Positions 8,249-16,138 of a stretch of DNA of 35,467 nucleotides are shown here, in pieces. The translations under genes and the position numbers were made by a program. The DNA comes from a virus. The stretch is from positions 1 through 35,467 of the IMG/VR virus record IMGVR_UViG_3300042691_016611. The stretch is one strand, 5' to 3'. How positions within the stretch are numbered: the stretch's first letter is position 1; each line of letters opens with the position of its first letter. The notes beneath the pieces were generated by a model. It saw nothing but the letters and a program-made list of their open reading frames with translations, searched no databases and was not told the origin of the DNA.

Positions 8249-10037
8249 CAACTCTATCGGCCTGTTAAATCAGGTTTTGAATGCTGCTACGTCTGCTCTA
8301 TCAGGAAGAGACCTGTTCAGCTTCATGTGGCGTAGTCGTCAGCACACATCAGACAGCAGCCTAAAGCTCTCCGCTGTGTTTTGTGCTGTCAACCTCTACA
8401 CAGGTTCAATTGGTAGCCTTCCTCGTACTGTCATTCGTATTAGTCCTTCAGGAAAGCCTGACAGGCAGCTCAATACAGCCGATCATCCTGCTGTTAAAAT
8501 CTTTCTTCATTACGCAAACCCTGATTACTCAGCTGATGCGATGTTGGGAGACATGATCTATGACCGACTCCTTGATGGCAACTATTACGCTATACGTGAG
8601 TTCGACAGTCAGGGACGCACATTTCGTATTTACCACGTCCACCCTTCACGTGTACCTCGTGGTAACATCTACTATGCCGATGGTACGGAGCAGTTGGCTA
8701 CAGGTGCAGTAGCTCGCAAAGGTACGCTCATCTACCGCATCGAGACGGGCAACACTAAAGAGGATGCCAATCCTCAATACATGTTGCTTCCTCGGGAGTA
8801 CATGGTTCACATCAAGTCTGACATTCCTGATAAGCCAAACCACAGAGGTTTTGGTATCATCGAGAATGCAGGCCGATCATTCAACATGTACGAAAACTCT
8901 GAAGAGTATGGCGTACACTTCTACAAGAACGGCCACAAGAATCAAACATATCTAACCACAGAAAACAGGTTAGCTCCTGATGTTCTGAAACGTGTTGAAA
9001 GCTTCTTCGAGTCTCATCCTAATGCAGCAATGGAAGATGCGTTCAAGACACGTATTCTCGAACAAGGTCTGAAGCCTGTAAATGTTGCTATTCCTATGCA
9101 GCAGTTGCAGTTTATCGAAACCAGAGCATTCTCTGTTGAAGACGTATCACGATGGTTCAATGTTCCTCCCGAACTACTCCACTCTCACATGGGCAGCAAC
9201 GGTAGCAGCAGCGACGTAGGTAAGCTCATCCACCTGTTCATTCAAACTGGCTTACATCCATTCATCAGTAGCTTAGGGAGACAGATTCGCAATGAATTGT
9301 TACCTCTCTCAAGTCAACTCCAATATTCCTTCGAATTCAACCTCATTTACTTATTCCGTACCATCATCAATGAATTCTCGCAAGCCCTGCGAAACTTCTT
9401 TGAAATTGGAGTTATGGACAGAACAGAAATCTGTAACCTACTCGGAATGCAGATAGATCCTACAGATGCTAACAACGCTCTGCGTTACGTACCTGCCAAC
9501 CTCATGACAGTAGACCACAGCATTGCTCTGCGTGACAAAGCTCTGCTGGCTAACGACATGATGGACCAGCAGATTCGTAAGCTCACCCTGGACAACGACA
9601 ACTACATGTCGCCTAAAGAGTCTATGGAGATGCAGCAAACTAAGAAAGAAGAAGAAGAAGTAAAACCACCTTCAGACTCTCTCGATAAGAGTCCTGATGA
9701 TCAGAACCTCGATAAGAAGCTGCGTGTAGCTAAGAACGCTTTCATAGCTGTGGTGAATGGTCTGCAGGCTTACGAACGTAAGGTGTTCGACCAGAAACAA
9801 TCAAAATACTCAAACGTAGAAGAGTTCAAAGCTTCTATGTCTGAGTTCTACACAGACAAGTTCACACACAACCTGACCAGCACATTCAACGAATGGGCAG
9901 ACATTCTTCCAGATGTATCTCCATTCGCCACGGTAGACGAATTGATTGATTCATGGCTCTACTCTCCTGTCAATAACATCCTGTCAAGTGAAGACGGGCA
10001 TACTCGCTTCCTTCAACAAATCGGATCAGCACAATGA
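8220..10037 (+). CDS. Portal protein
   Basis: Forms the dodecameric ring at the packaging vertex. 605 residues. Recognisable signatures of the HK97-type portal family are the N-terminal LKLSAVFCAVNLYTGSIGSLP segment (about 48-68), the DGNYYA..(EF)D motif (about 120), and SVEDVSRWFNVPPELL (about 303-318), followed by the FNxxYLFRT clip and stem region. The last 150 residues form a charged extension (KKEEEEVKPP onward) and a helical domain unusual in minimal portals. It begins inside the end of terL and ends in an ATGA overlap with the protease gene. Confidence 0.92.
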   Translation: MSWNPFRRRDNSIGLLNQVLNAATSALSGRDLFSFMWRSRQHTSDSSLKLSAVFCAVNLYTGSIGSLPRTVIRISPSGKPDRQLNTADHPAVKIFLHYANPDYSADAMLGDMIYDRLLDGNYYAIREFDSQGRTFRIYHVHPSRVPRGNIYYADGTEQLATGAVARKGTLIYRIETGNTKEDANPQYMLLPREYMVHIKSDIPDKPNHRGFGIIENAGRSFNMYENSEEYGVHFYKNGHKNQTYLTTENRLAPDVLKRVESFFESHPNAAMEDAFKTRILEQGLKPVNVAIPMQQLQFIETRAFSVEDVSRWFNVPPELLHSHMGSNGSSSDVGKLIHLFIQTGLHPFISSLGRQIRNELLPLSSQLQYSFEFNLIYLFRTIINEFSQALRNFFEIGVMDRTEICNLLGMQIDPTDANNALRYVPANLMTVDHSIALRDKALLANDMMDQQIRKLTLDNDNYMSPKESMEMQQTKKEEEEVKPPSDSLDKSPDDQNLDKKLRVAKNAFIAVVNGLQAYERKVFDQKQSKYSNVEEFKASMSEFYTDKFTHNLTSTFNEWADILPDVSPFATVDELIDSWLYSPVNNILSSEDGHTRFLQQIGSAQ

Positions 10038-10723
10038 AATTTGTACTCAATAGAGACGTAAGTAACAAAGTCGAAACTGTTGTTAACGTAAACGGCAACA
10101 CCATCGAGTTGTACGACTACATCCTCGCTGAACGATGGTATGAGGATCAGGCTGGTGTCACAGCTAACGAGTTCATCGACGCTCTCAACACGATGAAGGG
10201 TGACATCACTGTCCGCATTAACTCTCGTGGTGGAGAAGTGGGCAACGCTCTCACAATCTACCAGCGACTACTTGAGCACGAAGGTGAAGTGCATTGCATC
10301 GTCGATGGCTACGCCTACTCATGTGCTTCATGGATTCTGCTGGCAGGAGATAAGCGTACTATCAACATGGGCGGTATGGTGATGGTTCATAACCCTCAGA
10401 TGTTCGCTCCTATCAGTCGAGAAGAAGATTTCGATGTAGTCCGCAACCAATGGACAGCTCATCGTGATGCCATTCGTTCAATCATCACCAACAGAACAGG
10501 TCTGAAAGATGAAGACGTAAAAGATATGATGGATAAGGAAACCTTCATGACAGCTAATCAGGCTATTGAGAAAGGTTTCTGCTCTGGTATTCAGGAAACT
10601 ATCAAACCGTTCTCTTCGTCAGTACGGAATGCGATGCCTGTAGAAGTTATGAACATCTTCCCGGAAGACTGCTCAGACATCTATACCAGAGCACTACAAG
10701 CTCGTGCCAAAGCTCTCAAATAA
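10034..10723 (+). CDS. ClpP-like (S14) prohead maturation protease
   Basis: Serine protease expected to remove the scaffolding part of the capsid protein during head maturation. 229 residues with the ClpP/crotonase-type fold: the strand and turn ITVRINSRGGEVG (58-70), nucleophile Ser96 in DGYAYSCAS, and catalytic His119 in VMVHNP. A likely catalytic Asp lies in the helical region around 150-165. The order TerL-portal-protease-capsid is standard for HK97-like phages. No separate scaffold gene lies between this gene and the capsid gene, consistent with an N-terminal scaffold segment in the capsid protein. The start overlaps the portal stop (ATGA). Confidence 0.9.
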   Translation: MKFVLNRDVSNKVETVVNVNGNTIELYDYILAERWYEDQAGVTANEFIDALNTMKGDITVRINSRGGEVGNALTIYQRLLEHEGEVHCIVDGYAYSCASWILLAGDKRTINMGGMVMVHNPQMFAPISREEDFDVVRNQWTAHRDAIRSIITNRTGLKDEDVKDMMDKETFMTANQAIEKGFCSGIQETIKPFSSSVRNAMPVEVMNIFPEDCSDIYTRALQARAKALK

Positions 10724-10727
10724 TTAT

Positions 10728-10755
10728 TTGACAGATTAGGCTTCTCTGTTAACCT
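10728..10755 (+). promoter_or_regulatory. Possible sigma70-type promoter upstream of the capsid gene
   Basis: A perfect TTGACA at 10728-10733 is followed, after 16 bases, by an extended -10 (TGT TAACCT, 10747-10755). The -10 hexamer itself is weak. It lies in one of the few non-coding gaps of the morphogenesis operon, where extra capsid transcription would make sense. Confidence 0.4.
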
Positions 10756-10814
10756 ACGCTCTACAGGCTAAAAGCAAAGCACATAATGCCTGACAACCAA
10801 TCAATAACAAACTC

Positions 10815-10833
10815 TCCATAAAGGAATTGTCAT
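10815..10833 (+). promoter_or_regulatory. Translation initiation leader shared by two capsid genes
   Basis: The sequence TCCATAAAGGAATTGTCAT surrounds the capsid start and differs at one base from the block at 12340-12358 before the next gene. It contains a good Shine-Dalgarno (AAGGA) six bases before the ATG. The rest of the two intergenic regions is not similar. Confidence 0.7.
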
Positions 10834-12268
10834 GGGTAAGCGAACCAAAGAAGACTTCGCTAAGATGTCTTTCAATGAGCTGAAAGATGCTCGCACTGTC
10901 CTCACTCCTGTTGTCAATGGTTACTCTCTTCGTGTTGAAGAAGGTCAGGCACTGAAAGCTGAAGAACGAGAAATCTTCAACACAGCAGTGACTGAACTCG
11001 AATTCATCAACGAAGTGATCAACGCCAGTGACGGTGGTATGGTCGAACGTGCTCACATTGCAACGATGCCTTCAAACGTCGCCAATGTTGCTAACGTATT
11101 CCACAACCTCACAGGAAACGTCAACGTCAAACCAAATCATGAAAATGATCCTCGGTTTGGTTACGCTCCTGATGAGCAGGGTGGTGGTCGTGAATTCCTG
11201 TATGACGTTGCTAACGCATACAAGAACGATTGCAATCCAGAAAAAATCAATCCTCGTCTGCGGTCCATCGTTTGTAACGCAGTGGGCGATGACGAGTATG
11301 CTCGCGGTAACTGGGGTTCTGCTGGTGTTCTGATTCCTGATGCGATGATCAATCGTATTCTGTCTCTGACACCAGAAGCTGACTTCCTGACGCCACGGAT
11401 GACTCAGATTCCTATGGCTGTTCCTTCTGTCAGTATTCCTGCACGAGTGGATAAAAACCACTCAACCAGCGTTACTGGCGGTACACGAGTCTATCGCACA
11501 AGCGAAACTCGTACAGCTGATAAGACAAAAGACGTATTCGAGCTGATTAAGCTTGAAGCAACTGAAATCGTTGGTGAGGCTGCTGCAACAGCTGCTATCA
11601 TGCGTTTCAGTCCTATCAGTATCCCAGCTCTCATCGAGTCTTCGATGCGATTGGCAGCTGTTGACAAGCGACTGGACGAACTGATCAACGGTCAAGGTAA
11701 CGGAACTCCTCTGGGCTTCCTGAACGCTGCTAACCTTGCTCTGCTTTCAGTTGACCGAACTGCAGGTCAAGCCGACACAGTGATTGTTAGCGGTCGGGAC
11801 ATCGTTCGTATGACTCAGCGTGTTTGGGGCTACGACAATGCCATCTGGATTGCTAACCACGACATGTACGAGATCCTGTCTCTTGTTTGTCATGAATCGC
11901 CAAACAACGCAGGTATCGTCAAGATGTTCAGTCCTATGACTGATGGTATTGGTGCTACTCTGTGGGGTCGTCCAATCTTCTTCACAGAATACGCTCCAGG
12001 CATCACTTCTGGTCAGGACGGCAATCAGATCAGCGAATGGTCTTCTGGTATGTTGAGCTGTGTGAACATGTCTCAGTATCTGTACGGCGAACTCTACACT
12101 GAGTTCAATCGTTCGGTACATGTTCGCTTCTCTGAGCGTGAAGAAGTGTTCCAGTTTGTTACGAGTAATGATGCTCGTCCGTGGTGGAAGACGACTCTCA
12201 CACCGAAGAAGGGTGTTACGACTCGCAGTCCGTTCGTTACTCTGACCAACACAGACGTATCCGGCTAA
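10832..12268 (+). CDS. Major capsid protein, HK97 fold
   Basis: 478 residues. The N-terminal 90 residues are charged and helical (KEDFAKMSFNELKDARTVL to about 75), matching a delta/scaffold domain to be removed by the upstream protease. The mature part then shows HK97-fold signatures: GSAGVLIPDAMINRIL (about 162-177), an E-loop region rich in Thr/Arg (about 205-225), the long spine helix (EIVGEAAATAAIMRFSPISI), the conserved NGQGNGTPLGFLN turn (about 284-297), and the IWANHDMYE-like P-domain strand near 334. Near the C-terminus, GELYTEFNRSVHVRFSEREE matches the last P-domain strands. It has its own leader, spacing and candidate promoter, consistent with high expression. Confidence 0.93.
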   Translation: MGKRTKEDFAKMSFNELKDARTVLTPVVNGYSLRVEEGQALKAEEREIFNTAVTELEFINEVINASDGGMVERAHIATMPSNVANVANVFHNLTGNVNVKPNHENDPRFGYAPDEQGGGREFLYDVANAYKNDCNPEKINPRLRSIVCNAVGDDEYARGNWGSAGVLIPDAMINRILSLTPEADFLTPRMTQIPMAVPSVSIPARVDKNHSTSVTGGTRVYRTSETRTADKTKDVFELIKLEATEIVGEAAATAAIMRFSPISIPALIESSMRLAAVDKRLDELINGQGNGTPLGFLNAANLALLSVDRTAGQADTVIVSGRDIVRMTQRVWGYDNAIWIANHDMYEILSLVCHESPNNAGIVKMFSPMTDGIGATLWGRPIFFTEYAPGITSGQDGNQISEWSSGMLSCVNMSQYLYGELYTEFNRSVHVRFSEREEVFQFVTSNDARPWWKTTLTPKKGVTTRSPFVTLTNTDVSG

Positions 12269-12297
12269 TAGTTAGTTAGCCTGCTTCCCCGGAGTTT

Positions 12298-12323
12298 ATA
12301 CGTTCTCCTATAACAAAACGTAT
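12298..12323 (+). other. Hairpin between capsid and candidate decoration genes
   Basis: ATACGTT (12298-12304) and AACGTAT (12317-12323) form a perfect 7-bp stem with a 12-base loop, followed by a pyrimidine-rich run (CCTTCTTTTC). The low GC of the stem and the interrupted T-tract make it a weak terminator at best. It could instead protect or process the capsid mRNA. Confidence 0.35.
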
Positions 12324-12339
12324 CCTTCTTTTCAAATCT

Positions 12340-12358
12340 TCCATAAAGGAATCGTCAT
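12340..12358 (+). promoter_or_regulatory. Second copy of the capsid-type translation leader
   Basis: TCCATAAAGGAATCGTCAT matches the block at 10815-10833 except for one T-to-C change. The AAGGA is eight bases from the ATG at 12359, compared with six in the first copy. Confidence 0.7.
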
Positions 12359-12811
12359 ATGACTCTTCGTTACAACCATCTCGGCAGTATGCTGTACATC
12401 GAACCGCTCGGTGACATCACCATGACTGCTGGTCCAGATACGCTCAAACGTATCAACCTGATCACCTTCGGTCAGATCAAACGTGCAACACTGGTAATCA
12501 ATGCAGCTACCCTCACAGCAGCTGCGACAGTGATTGCTTACATCGGTACTACCGGCACAGGCGGTACAGACACAGCAATCGCCACCATCACTTGTCCTAT
12601 CGTTGCTTCATCTGCAGGTGACTACACTCTCGAAATTCCTGCTGAGCTTATTGCTCACTACGAAGATCGAAACGGTGGTCCGGGCACTGCTAAGTCTCTG
12701 GCATTCAAAATCGACGGTGCCAACACTGACACGATTCAGGCTGCTATCGTCATTGAACGTCTGCACGCTTACGCTGACCAGACTCCTGCTGACGTAACCG
12801 CCACTACCTAA
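12359..12811 (+). CDS. Candidate head decoration or stabilisation protein
   Basis: 150 residues, rich in Thr, Ala, Ile and Gly with few charged residues and alternating hydrophobic patterns, so probably a beta-sandwich. There is no signal peptide or membrane segment. It lies directly after the capsid gene, shares the capsid gene's translation leader, and is flanked by intergenic hairpins, all pointing to a protein made in amounts close to the capsid. Small beta-rich proteins in this position often trim the capsid surface or bind between hexamers. No family is identified by sequence alone; a minor head protein is the alternative. Confidence 0.6.
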   Translation: MTLRYNHLGSMLYIEPLGDITMTAGPDTLKRINLITFGQIKRATLVINAATLTAAATVIAYIGTTGTGGTDTAIATITCPIVASSAGDYTLEIPAELIAHYEDRNGGPGTAKSLAFKIDGANTDTIQAAIVIERLHAYADQTPADVTATT

Positions 12812-12835
12812 TCTGTCAGGGCTTGCCTTGACAAC

Positions 12836-12870
12836 ACCTGTGTCTGATTCTTGGGGCGTCAGGCACAGGT
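12836..12870 (+). other. Strong intergenic hairpin, possible partial terminator or mRNA processing site
   Basis: ACCTGTG (12836-12842) pairs with CACAGGT (12864-12870). After one T-G juxtaposition, which can wobble in RNA, CTGA (12844-12847) pairs with TCAG (12859-12862), leaving an 11-base loop. Twelve paired positions in total are followed by TATTTCTTC, not a clean T-run. It sits between the high-level head genes and the connector genes, where partial termination or 3-prime end protection would lower downstream expression. Confidence 0.5.
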
Positions 12871-12891
12871 TATTTCTTCAGGAGAATTTCA

Positions 12892-13569
12892 ATGCCGATG
12901 GTGATTGACAGAAGCACTGAGTCAGCAATATCAACTCTGTTTGATGCTGACTTCATGAAACGCTTAAAGCAATACCTCGGCTTTGATCCTGACACTCCTA
13001 AAGACGATCTGCCTCTTGATGTTGATGATCTGCTTCGTCAGGCAGTTGGGACGTGTGAAACCGAACAATGGAGGTTCATTCTCCCTAAACAGGTTACGCT
13101 CTATCTGCCTTACGAAGCTTTCTGTGATTGGGACAAAATGGTATTCCTGCCATTCGGCCCTATTGTCCTGCCTCAGTCTGGTAATGCACTACGAACATTC
13201 ACATTCATCGATAACAACGATGCGACACAGACAGTAACACAAACATCTATCCGTCGTTACAACGGAGAACCAATTCGTTTGTGGTGTGATGATTGGGATG
13301 CAATTCTCCCAAACATCAAACAGAATGATCCATACCCCGTAACCATCACCTACTATGCCGGGTACACCAGCTATGCTCAGGTGCCTTACTCAACAATCAA
13401 TGCTCTGAAGATATTGTGTTACCACTTCAACACCTTCAGGGAAGCAATCGACGGTACAAAAACTGGACTACCAGAAGCGTACAAACACAACAGAGATCAC
13501 AACCTGCTCAATGACTACAGAGCTATTCGTTACATAGCTGACGATTGGAAGAAAGTTAGCAGCAGATGA
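12892..13569 (+). CDS. Head-tail connector protein (gp6-like)
   Basis: 225 residues. The pattern is that of phage head-tail adaptors of the HK97 gp6/SPP1 gp15 group: an N-terminal helical part with DVDDLLRQAVGTCETEQWRF (about 43-62), a beta strand portion with LPFGPIVLPQSG, and VTITYYAGYTSYAQVPYSTINALKILCYHFNTFREA (about 144-180), a helix arrangement typical of these proteins. AGGAG lies before the ATG. It follows the decoration gene and overlaps the next connector gene in an ATGA junction. The assignment rests on pattern plus position. Confidence 0.75.
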   Translation: MPMVIDRSTESAISTLFDADFMKRLKQYLGFDPDTPKDDLPLDVDDLLRQAVGTCETEQWRFILPKQVTLYLPYEAFCDWDKMVFLPFGPIVLPQSGNALRTFTFIDNNDATQTVTQTSIRRYNGEPIRLWCDDWDAILPNIKQNDPYPVTITYYAGYTSYAQVPYSTINALKILCYHFNTFREAIDGTKTGLPEAYKHNRDHNLLNDYRAIRYIADDWKKVSSR

Positions 13570-13973
13570 CACGCAAAGAACGTCCCAACATAAACCGTAG
13601 ATGTCGATTCTACAAATACGGTGTGGTTCTAAAAGACAGCGAACCTGTCACAAACGAATACGGTGAATTAAAACAAGAGTTCTCTCTCACAGCAATCGGA
13701 CTGTTTGCAAAAGAGAAGCCTTTTAAAGCTCAGGAAGCTGAAGAAGGCGACAGAACAATCAACGAACAACGTCACATGTTGACAGGACGTTACACTACTT
13801 CTCTCAGTAAAGTTACAGGGGATCAATACTGTTACATTCTCTCTGAAAGAAAGTTGTACGCTGTCATAGGTAATGCAACAGATCCTTACGGTAACATGCA
13901 GGACATTCAGATTCAGATTGTTGACAACGTAACACAGGACATAGCCTCGAAGTTCCCCGGAGCACCAGTGTGA
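13566..13973 (+). CDS. Head closure / head-tail joining protein
   Basis: 135 residues, beta-rich, with the hallmarks of the phage head-tail joining family: an N-terminal strand (CRFYKYGVVLKDSEPVTNEYGELKQEF, where a description of argument order is followed by a glycine turn), then an AKEKPFKAQEAEEGDRTINEQRHMLTGRYT segment, and a final DIQIQIVDN strand. It is encoded after the gp6-like adaptor and before a gp10-like protein, the usual position. The stop overlaps the next start as GTGTGA. Confidence 0.75.
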   Translation: MTRKERPNINRRCRFYKYGVVLKDSEPVTNEYGELKQEFSLTAIGLFAKEKPFKAQEAEEGDRTINEQRHMLTGRYTTSLSKVTGDQYCYILSERKLYAVIGNATDPYGNMQDIQIQIVDNVTQDIASKFPGAPV

Positions 13974-14662
13974 CCAATGGCTTAATAAAACTCACGATTC
14001 CACCTAGTCTTCGACCAGTAATCGAAGCTCTTGGACGTGAGGCTACAACAGCCATTCGAGCATCAATGCGAGCTGCTATGAGTCCTGCCAGAGCACACAT
14101 GAAAGCTCTGATCAACACAGACACGATGCAGAGTAAACAAAGTACAGGAGCAACCTACAGAGCTGTAGTAAGTAAGCATGGGCAGAGTAAGAAAAACAGA
14201 AACGTCTTCTATGCAATGGTGGGTGTTTCTCGTCGTGTTTCAGAAGAGCACTACCTTCCTTCTCATCCAGCTTCTCAAGGTCAGTCAACAAAGAAGAAAC
14301 AAGGCAAGGCAACAGGCAGAGGTTTGTATGCTTTGCAGGCTAAGTTCAAGAAGAACAAACGCCATCCAAGTAAGAATGTAATCAAGACCAAACAGGTGTT
14401 CTCTCGGATCAAACAACTTTCTCTCAGTAGTGCTTCAAAGAAACGTGGATTCATCCGAAGAACACCTAATAAGTATTTCCATCTGCTTGAAAGAGGATTT
14501 GTCCACAGAACAGGTGTGATGGCCAGAGCTTACAGATGGAGAGAACGAACAGCCAACGCAACCAAAGATGAAGTGATCAGTGTGTTCAAGGAACGTCTAA
14601 AAGTTGCAATCACAGTAGCAATACTCAAACACATGCACAGGGCAAGTCGTGACGCCTCATAA
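13970..14662 (+). CDS. HK97 gp10-like head-tail or tail completion protein
   Basis: 230 residues, starting at GTG (13970) inside the preceding stop. The N-terminus has a helix with a central Ala/Arg-rich stretch (REATTAIRASMRAAMSPARAHMKALI, about 24-48), then a strongly basic middle with many Lys/Arg (KKKQGKATGRG, KKNKRHPSKN), and a C-terminal helix after AYRWRERTANAT. This layout matches the gp10-like family encoded between head closure and tail terminator in HK97-like phages. The middle part is longer and more basic than usual, so an insertion is likely there. It overlaps the next gene by 14 bases. Confidence 0.65.
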   Translation: MTNGLIKLTIPPSLRPVIEALGREATTAIRASMRAAMSPARAHMKALINTDTMQSKQSTGATYRAVVSKHGQSKKNRNVFYAMVGVSRRVSEEHYLPSHPASQGQSTKKKQGKATGRGLYALQAKFKKNKRHPSKNVIKTKQVFSRIKQLSLSSASKKRGFIRRTPNKYFHLLERGFVHRTGVMARAYRWRERTANATKDEVISVFKERLKVAITVAILKHMHRASRDAS

Positions 14663-15134
14663 TCTACGTAAATGCCTGAAATCATTCTTCGACACAATCA
14701 CAGCTGTCAAGAATTATTACATCGATGAATGTCCTCCATTCGATGCAGCTCCTAACAAAGAAGGGTTCTTTGTATGGGACACCGAAGAACACATATTTCA
14801 GGAATGTTCTGAAGGACTCGGATACTCTGGTGTTGTAGGTTCAACGAACACGAACAACTACATCACCATCATGTTTCAGTTGGAAGTTACGTGTTACTCG
14901 AATAGATTTGCTATCCGAGCTGATATAGCAAATCTTGTTTTTGATCTTCTGTACCCAATCGTCTCAGGTGTCCGAACCCCACTGAGAGGATTAACTGTTA
15001 CTAACGGGTTCATCAACCACGTTAAGCACGTCTCTACATCGGAGTTCGATGTTCAGAAGACAGGCCAATCAACTCCAGAAATGTCAGCAGCTGTGCTGAC
15101 TTTCGATTGTTCATTCTCAGTAAAGGAACTTTAG
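14649..15134 (+). CDS. Tail terminator protein
   Basis: 161 residues starting at GTG (14649), overlapping the previous gene. The first half carries a helix followed by DECPPFDAAPNKEGFFVWD. The beta strands ITIMFQLEVTCYSNR, with IRADIANLVFDLLYPIV as the following helix, and the C-terminal VKHVSTSEFDVQKTGQSTPEMSAAVLTFDCSFSV strand pair match tail terminators of the lambda gpU/SPP1 gp17 type. Position immediately before the tail tube gene supports it. It should cap the tail tube and stop its polymerisation. Confidence 0.7.
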   Translation: MTPHNLRKCLKSFFDTITAVKNYYIDECPPFDAAPNKEGFFVWDTEEHIFQECSEGLGYSGVVGSTNTNNYITIMFQLEVTCYSNRFAIRADIANLVFDLLYPIVSGVRTPLRGLTVTNGFINHVKHVSTSEFDVQKTGQSTPEMSAAVLTFDCSFSVKEL

Positions 15135-15135
15135 T

Positions 15136-15633
15136 ATGCCTAGAGACGCTAGTAGACTGCGTGTTCAACTTCCTCTCATCGACGACACAGGGGATGGTAC
15201 ACCGACAACCTCTACAGACACTTACGTGTGTGTCACAGGTAATTTATCATGGACTGGTTTCAGTCGTGATGCTGTTCGTTCTGATTGCTCAGAAACTACT
15301 CTCGATGCTTTCGGCAACCTCTTCAAAGCCTACATTGGCGGTAAAGAGATTGAAGGTGGAGAAATCAGCTTTGATGCTGACTTCATGCCGGATGCTCTTA
15401 CTACAGCTAGTGGTCGTCTGCTTGCTGCTTTCTACTCTGGGCTTGTTGGTAACTACAAGTTCAAGTACCCAGCAGCTGTTGGCGAAACTGCCGGACCTAT
15501 CATCACTGTTCCAGCCTGTGTAACAAAATTTACTCCAATGACAGGCATAATGACGACAGGTGATGAATCTCGTTCTCGTTGTAGCATTACGCTTAAAGTA
15601 GCTGGTGCTCCAACAATTACTGCCGCTACATAA
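15136..15633 (+). CDS. Major tail tube protein
   Basis: 165 residues with predicted strands throughout. The pattern near the start (GNLSWTGFSRDAVRSDCSETT), a GGKEIEGGEISFDADFMPD segment (about 72-90), and a terminal SRCSITLKVAGAPTIT strand are typical of siphovirus tail tube proteins (lambda gpV N-domain type). Its small size means no extra surface domain. Position after the terminator and before the chaperone pair fits. AAAGGAA lies about ten bases before the ATG. Confidence 0.82.
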   Translation: MPRDASRLRVQLPLIDDTGDGTPTTSTDTYVCVTGNLSWTGFSRDAVRSDCSETTLDAFGNLFKAYIGGKEIEGGEISFDADFMPDALTTASGRLLAAFYSGLVGNYKFKYPAAVGETAGPIITVPACVTKFTPMTGIMTTGDESRSRCSITLKVAGAPTITAAT

Positions 15634-15659
15634 CCATTTTTGTTCTAAGGATAGCCCCA

Positions 15660-16088
15660 ATGTCTTTCGATCTGTTCAAAGGTATGTTCAACGTACATCC
15701 TCTCGGGAAGTATTGTTTGAAGGAACCATCAACTCAGTTGTTCGTTCAAGCAGGACGTAAAGTAAAGCTCATCACAGATGCAGAAGGTACATACCCTGTA
15801 AATCTGTGGAGAACAATTTACGTCCTTGCTTCGATTCACATGTATGACGAAGAGACAGCACAATGTGGCGATTCAATCGCTGCAGTGTTCTACAAGTCTC
15901 TTCATCCAGAATCGATTCTCAACACAGCAGACCTGATCTTCGACGTTATTCCTGATGATGAATTCGTGAAGTTCTTGGAAGCTGTTGCTGAAGCTATTCC
16001 TATCAGTAAAATGTTGGAATGGTCAGGCATCATCAATGACAAACTCATCATCACTCCAGAGCGTAAGGAAGCAGTAAAAAACTCCTGA
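15660..16088 (+). CDS. Tail assembly chaperone, short form (gpG-like)
   Basis: 142 residues in the zero frame. The N-terminal part (DLFKGMFNVHPLGKYCLKEPS) is followed by helices ending in a C-terminal KEAVKNS. In lambda-type phages the short chaperone and a frameshifted long form together coat the tape measure protein and recruit tail tube subunits. Here the final codons GTA AAA AAC TCC TGA contain the slippery heptamer A_AAA_AAC in the correct register, and ribosomes slipping back one base continue into the 16082-16411 frame. Position between tail tube and tape measure is diagnostic. Confidence 0.85.
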   Translation: MSFDLFKGMFNVHPLGKYCLKEPSTQLFVQAGRKVKLITDAEGTYPVNLWRTIYVLASIHMYDEETAQCGDSIAAVFYKSLHPESILNTADLIFDVIPDDEFVKFLEAVAEAIPISKMLEWSGIINDKLIITPERKEAVKNS

Positions 16089-16138
16089 CCCCCAACAATG
16101 ACGAGTGGTTTATAATGCACTTGTCAACCCGTTGGGGG
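16076..16138 (+). promoter_or_regulatory. Programmed -1 ribosomal frameshift signal
   Basis: Slippery heptamer A_AAA_AAC at 16076-16082, in register with the zero frame (GTA AAA AAC). A six-base spacer is followed by a hairpin: CCCCCAAC (16089-16096) pairs with GTTGGGGG (16131-16138), and inside it TGACGAGTG (16099-16107) pairs with CACTTGTCA (16118-16126), including one G-U wobble, closing a ten-base loop. The slip enters the -1 frame, which is open to 16411. All parts were read directly in the sequence; frameshift efficiency is unknown. Confidence 0.9.

Noticed and set aside
12828-12855. TTGACA as a promoter before the connector gene
   Set aside because: No -10-like hexamer occurs 15-19 bases downstream; the sequence is part of the hairpin region.
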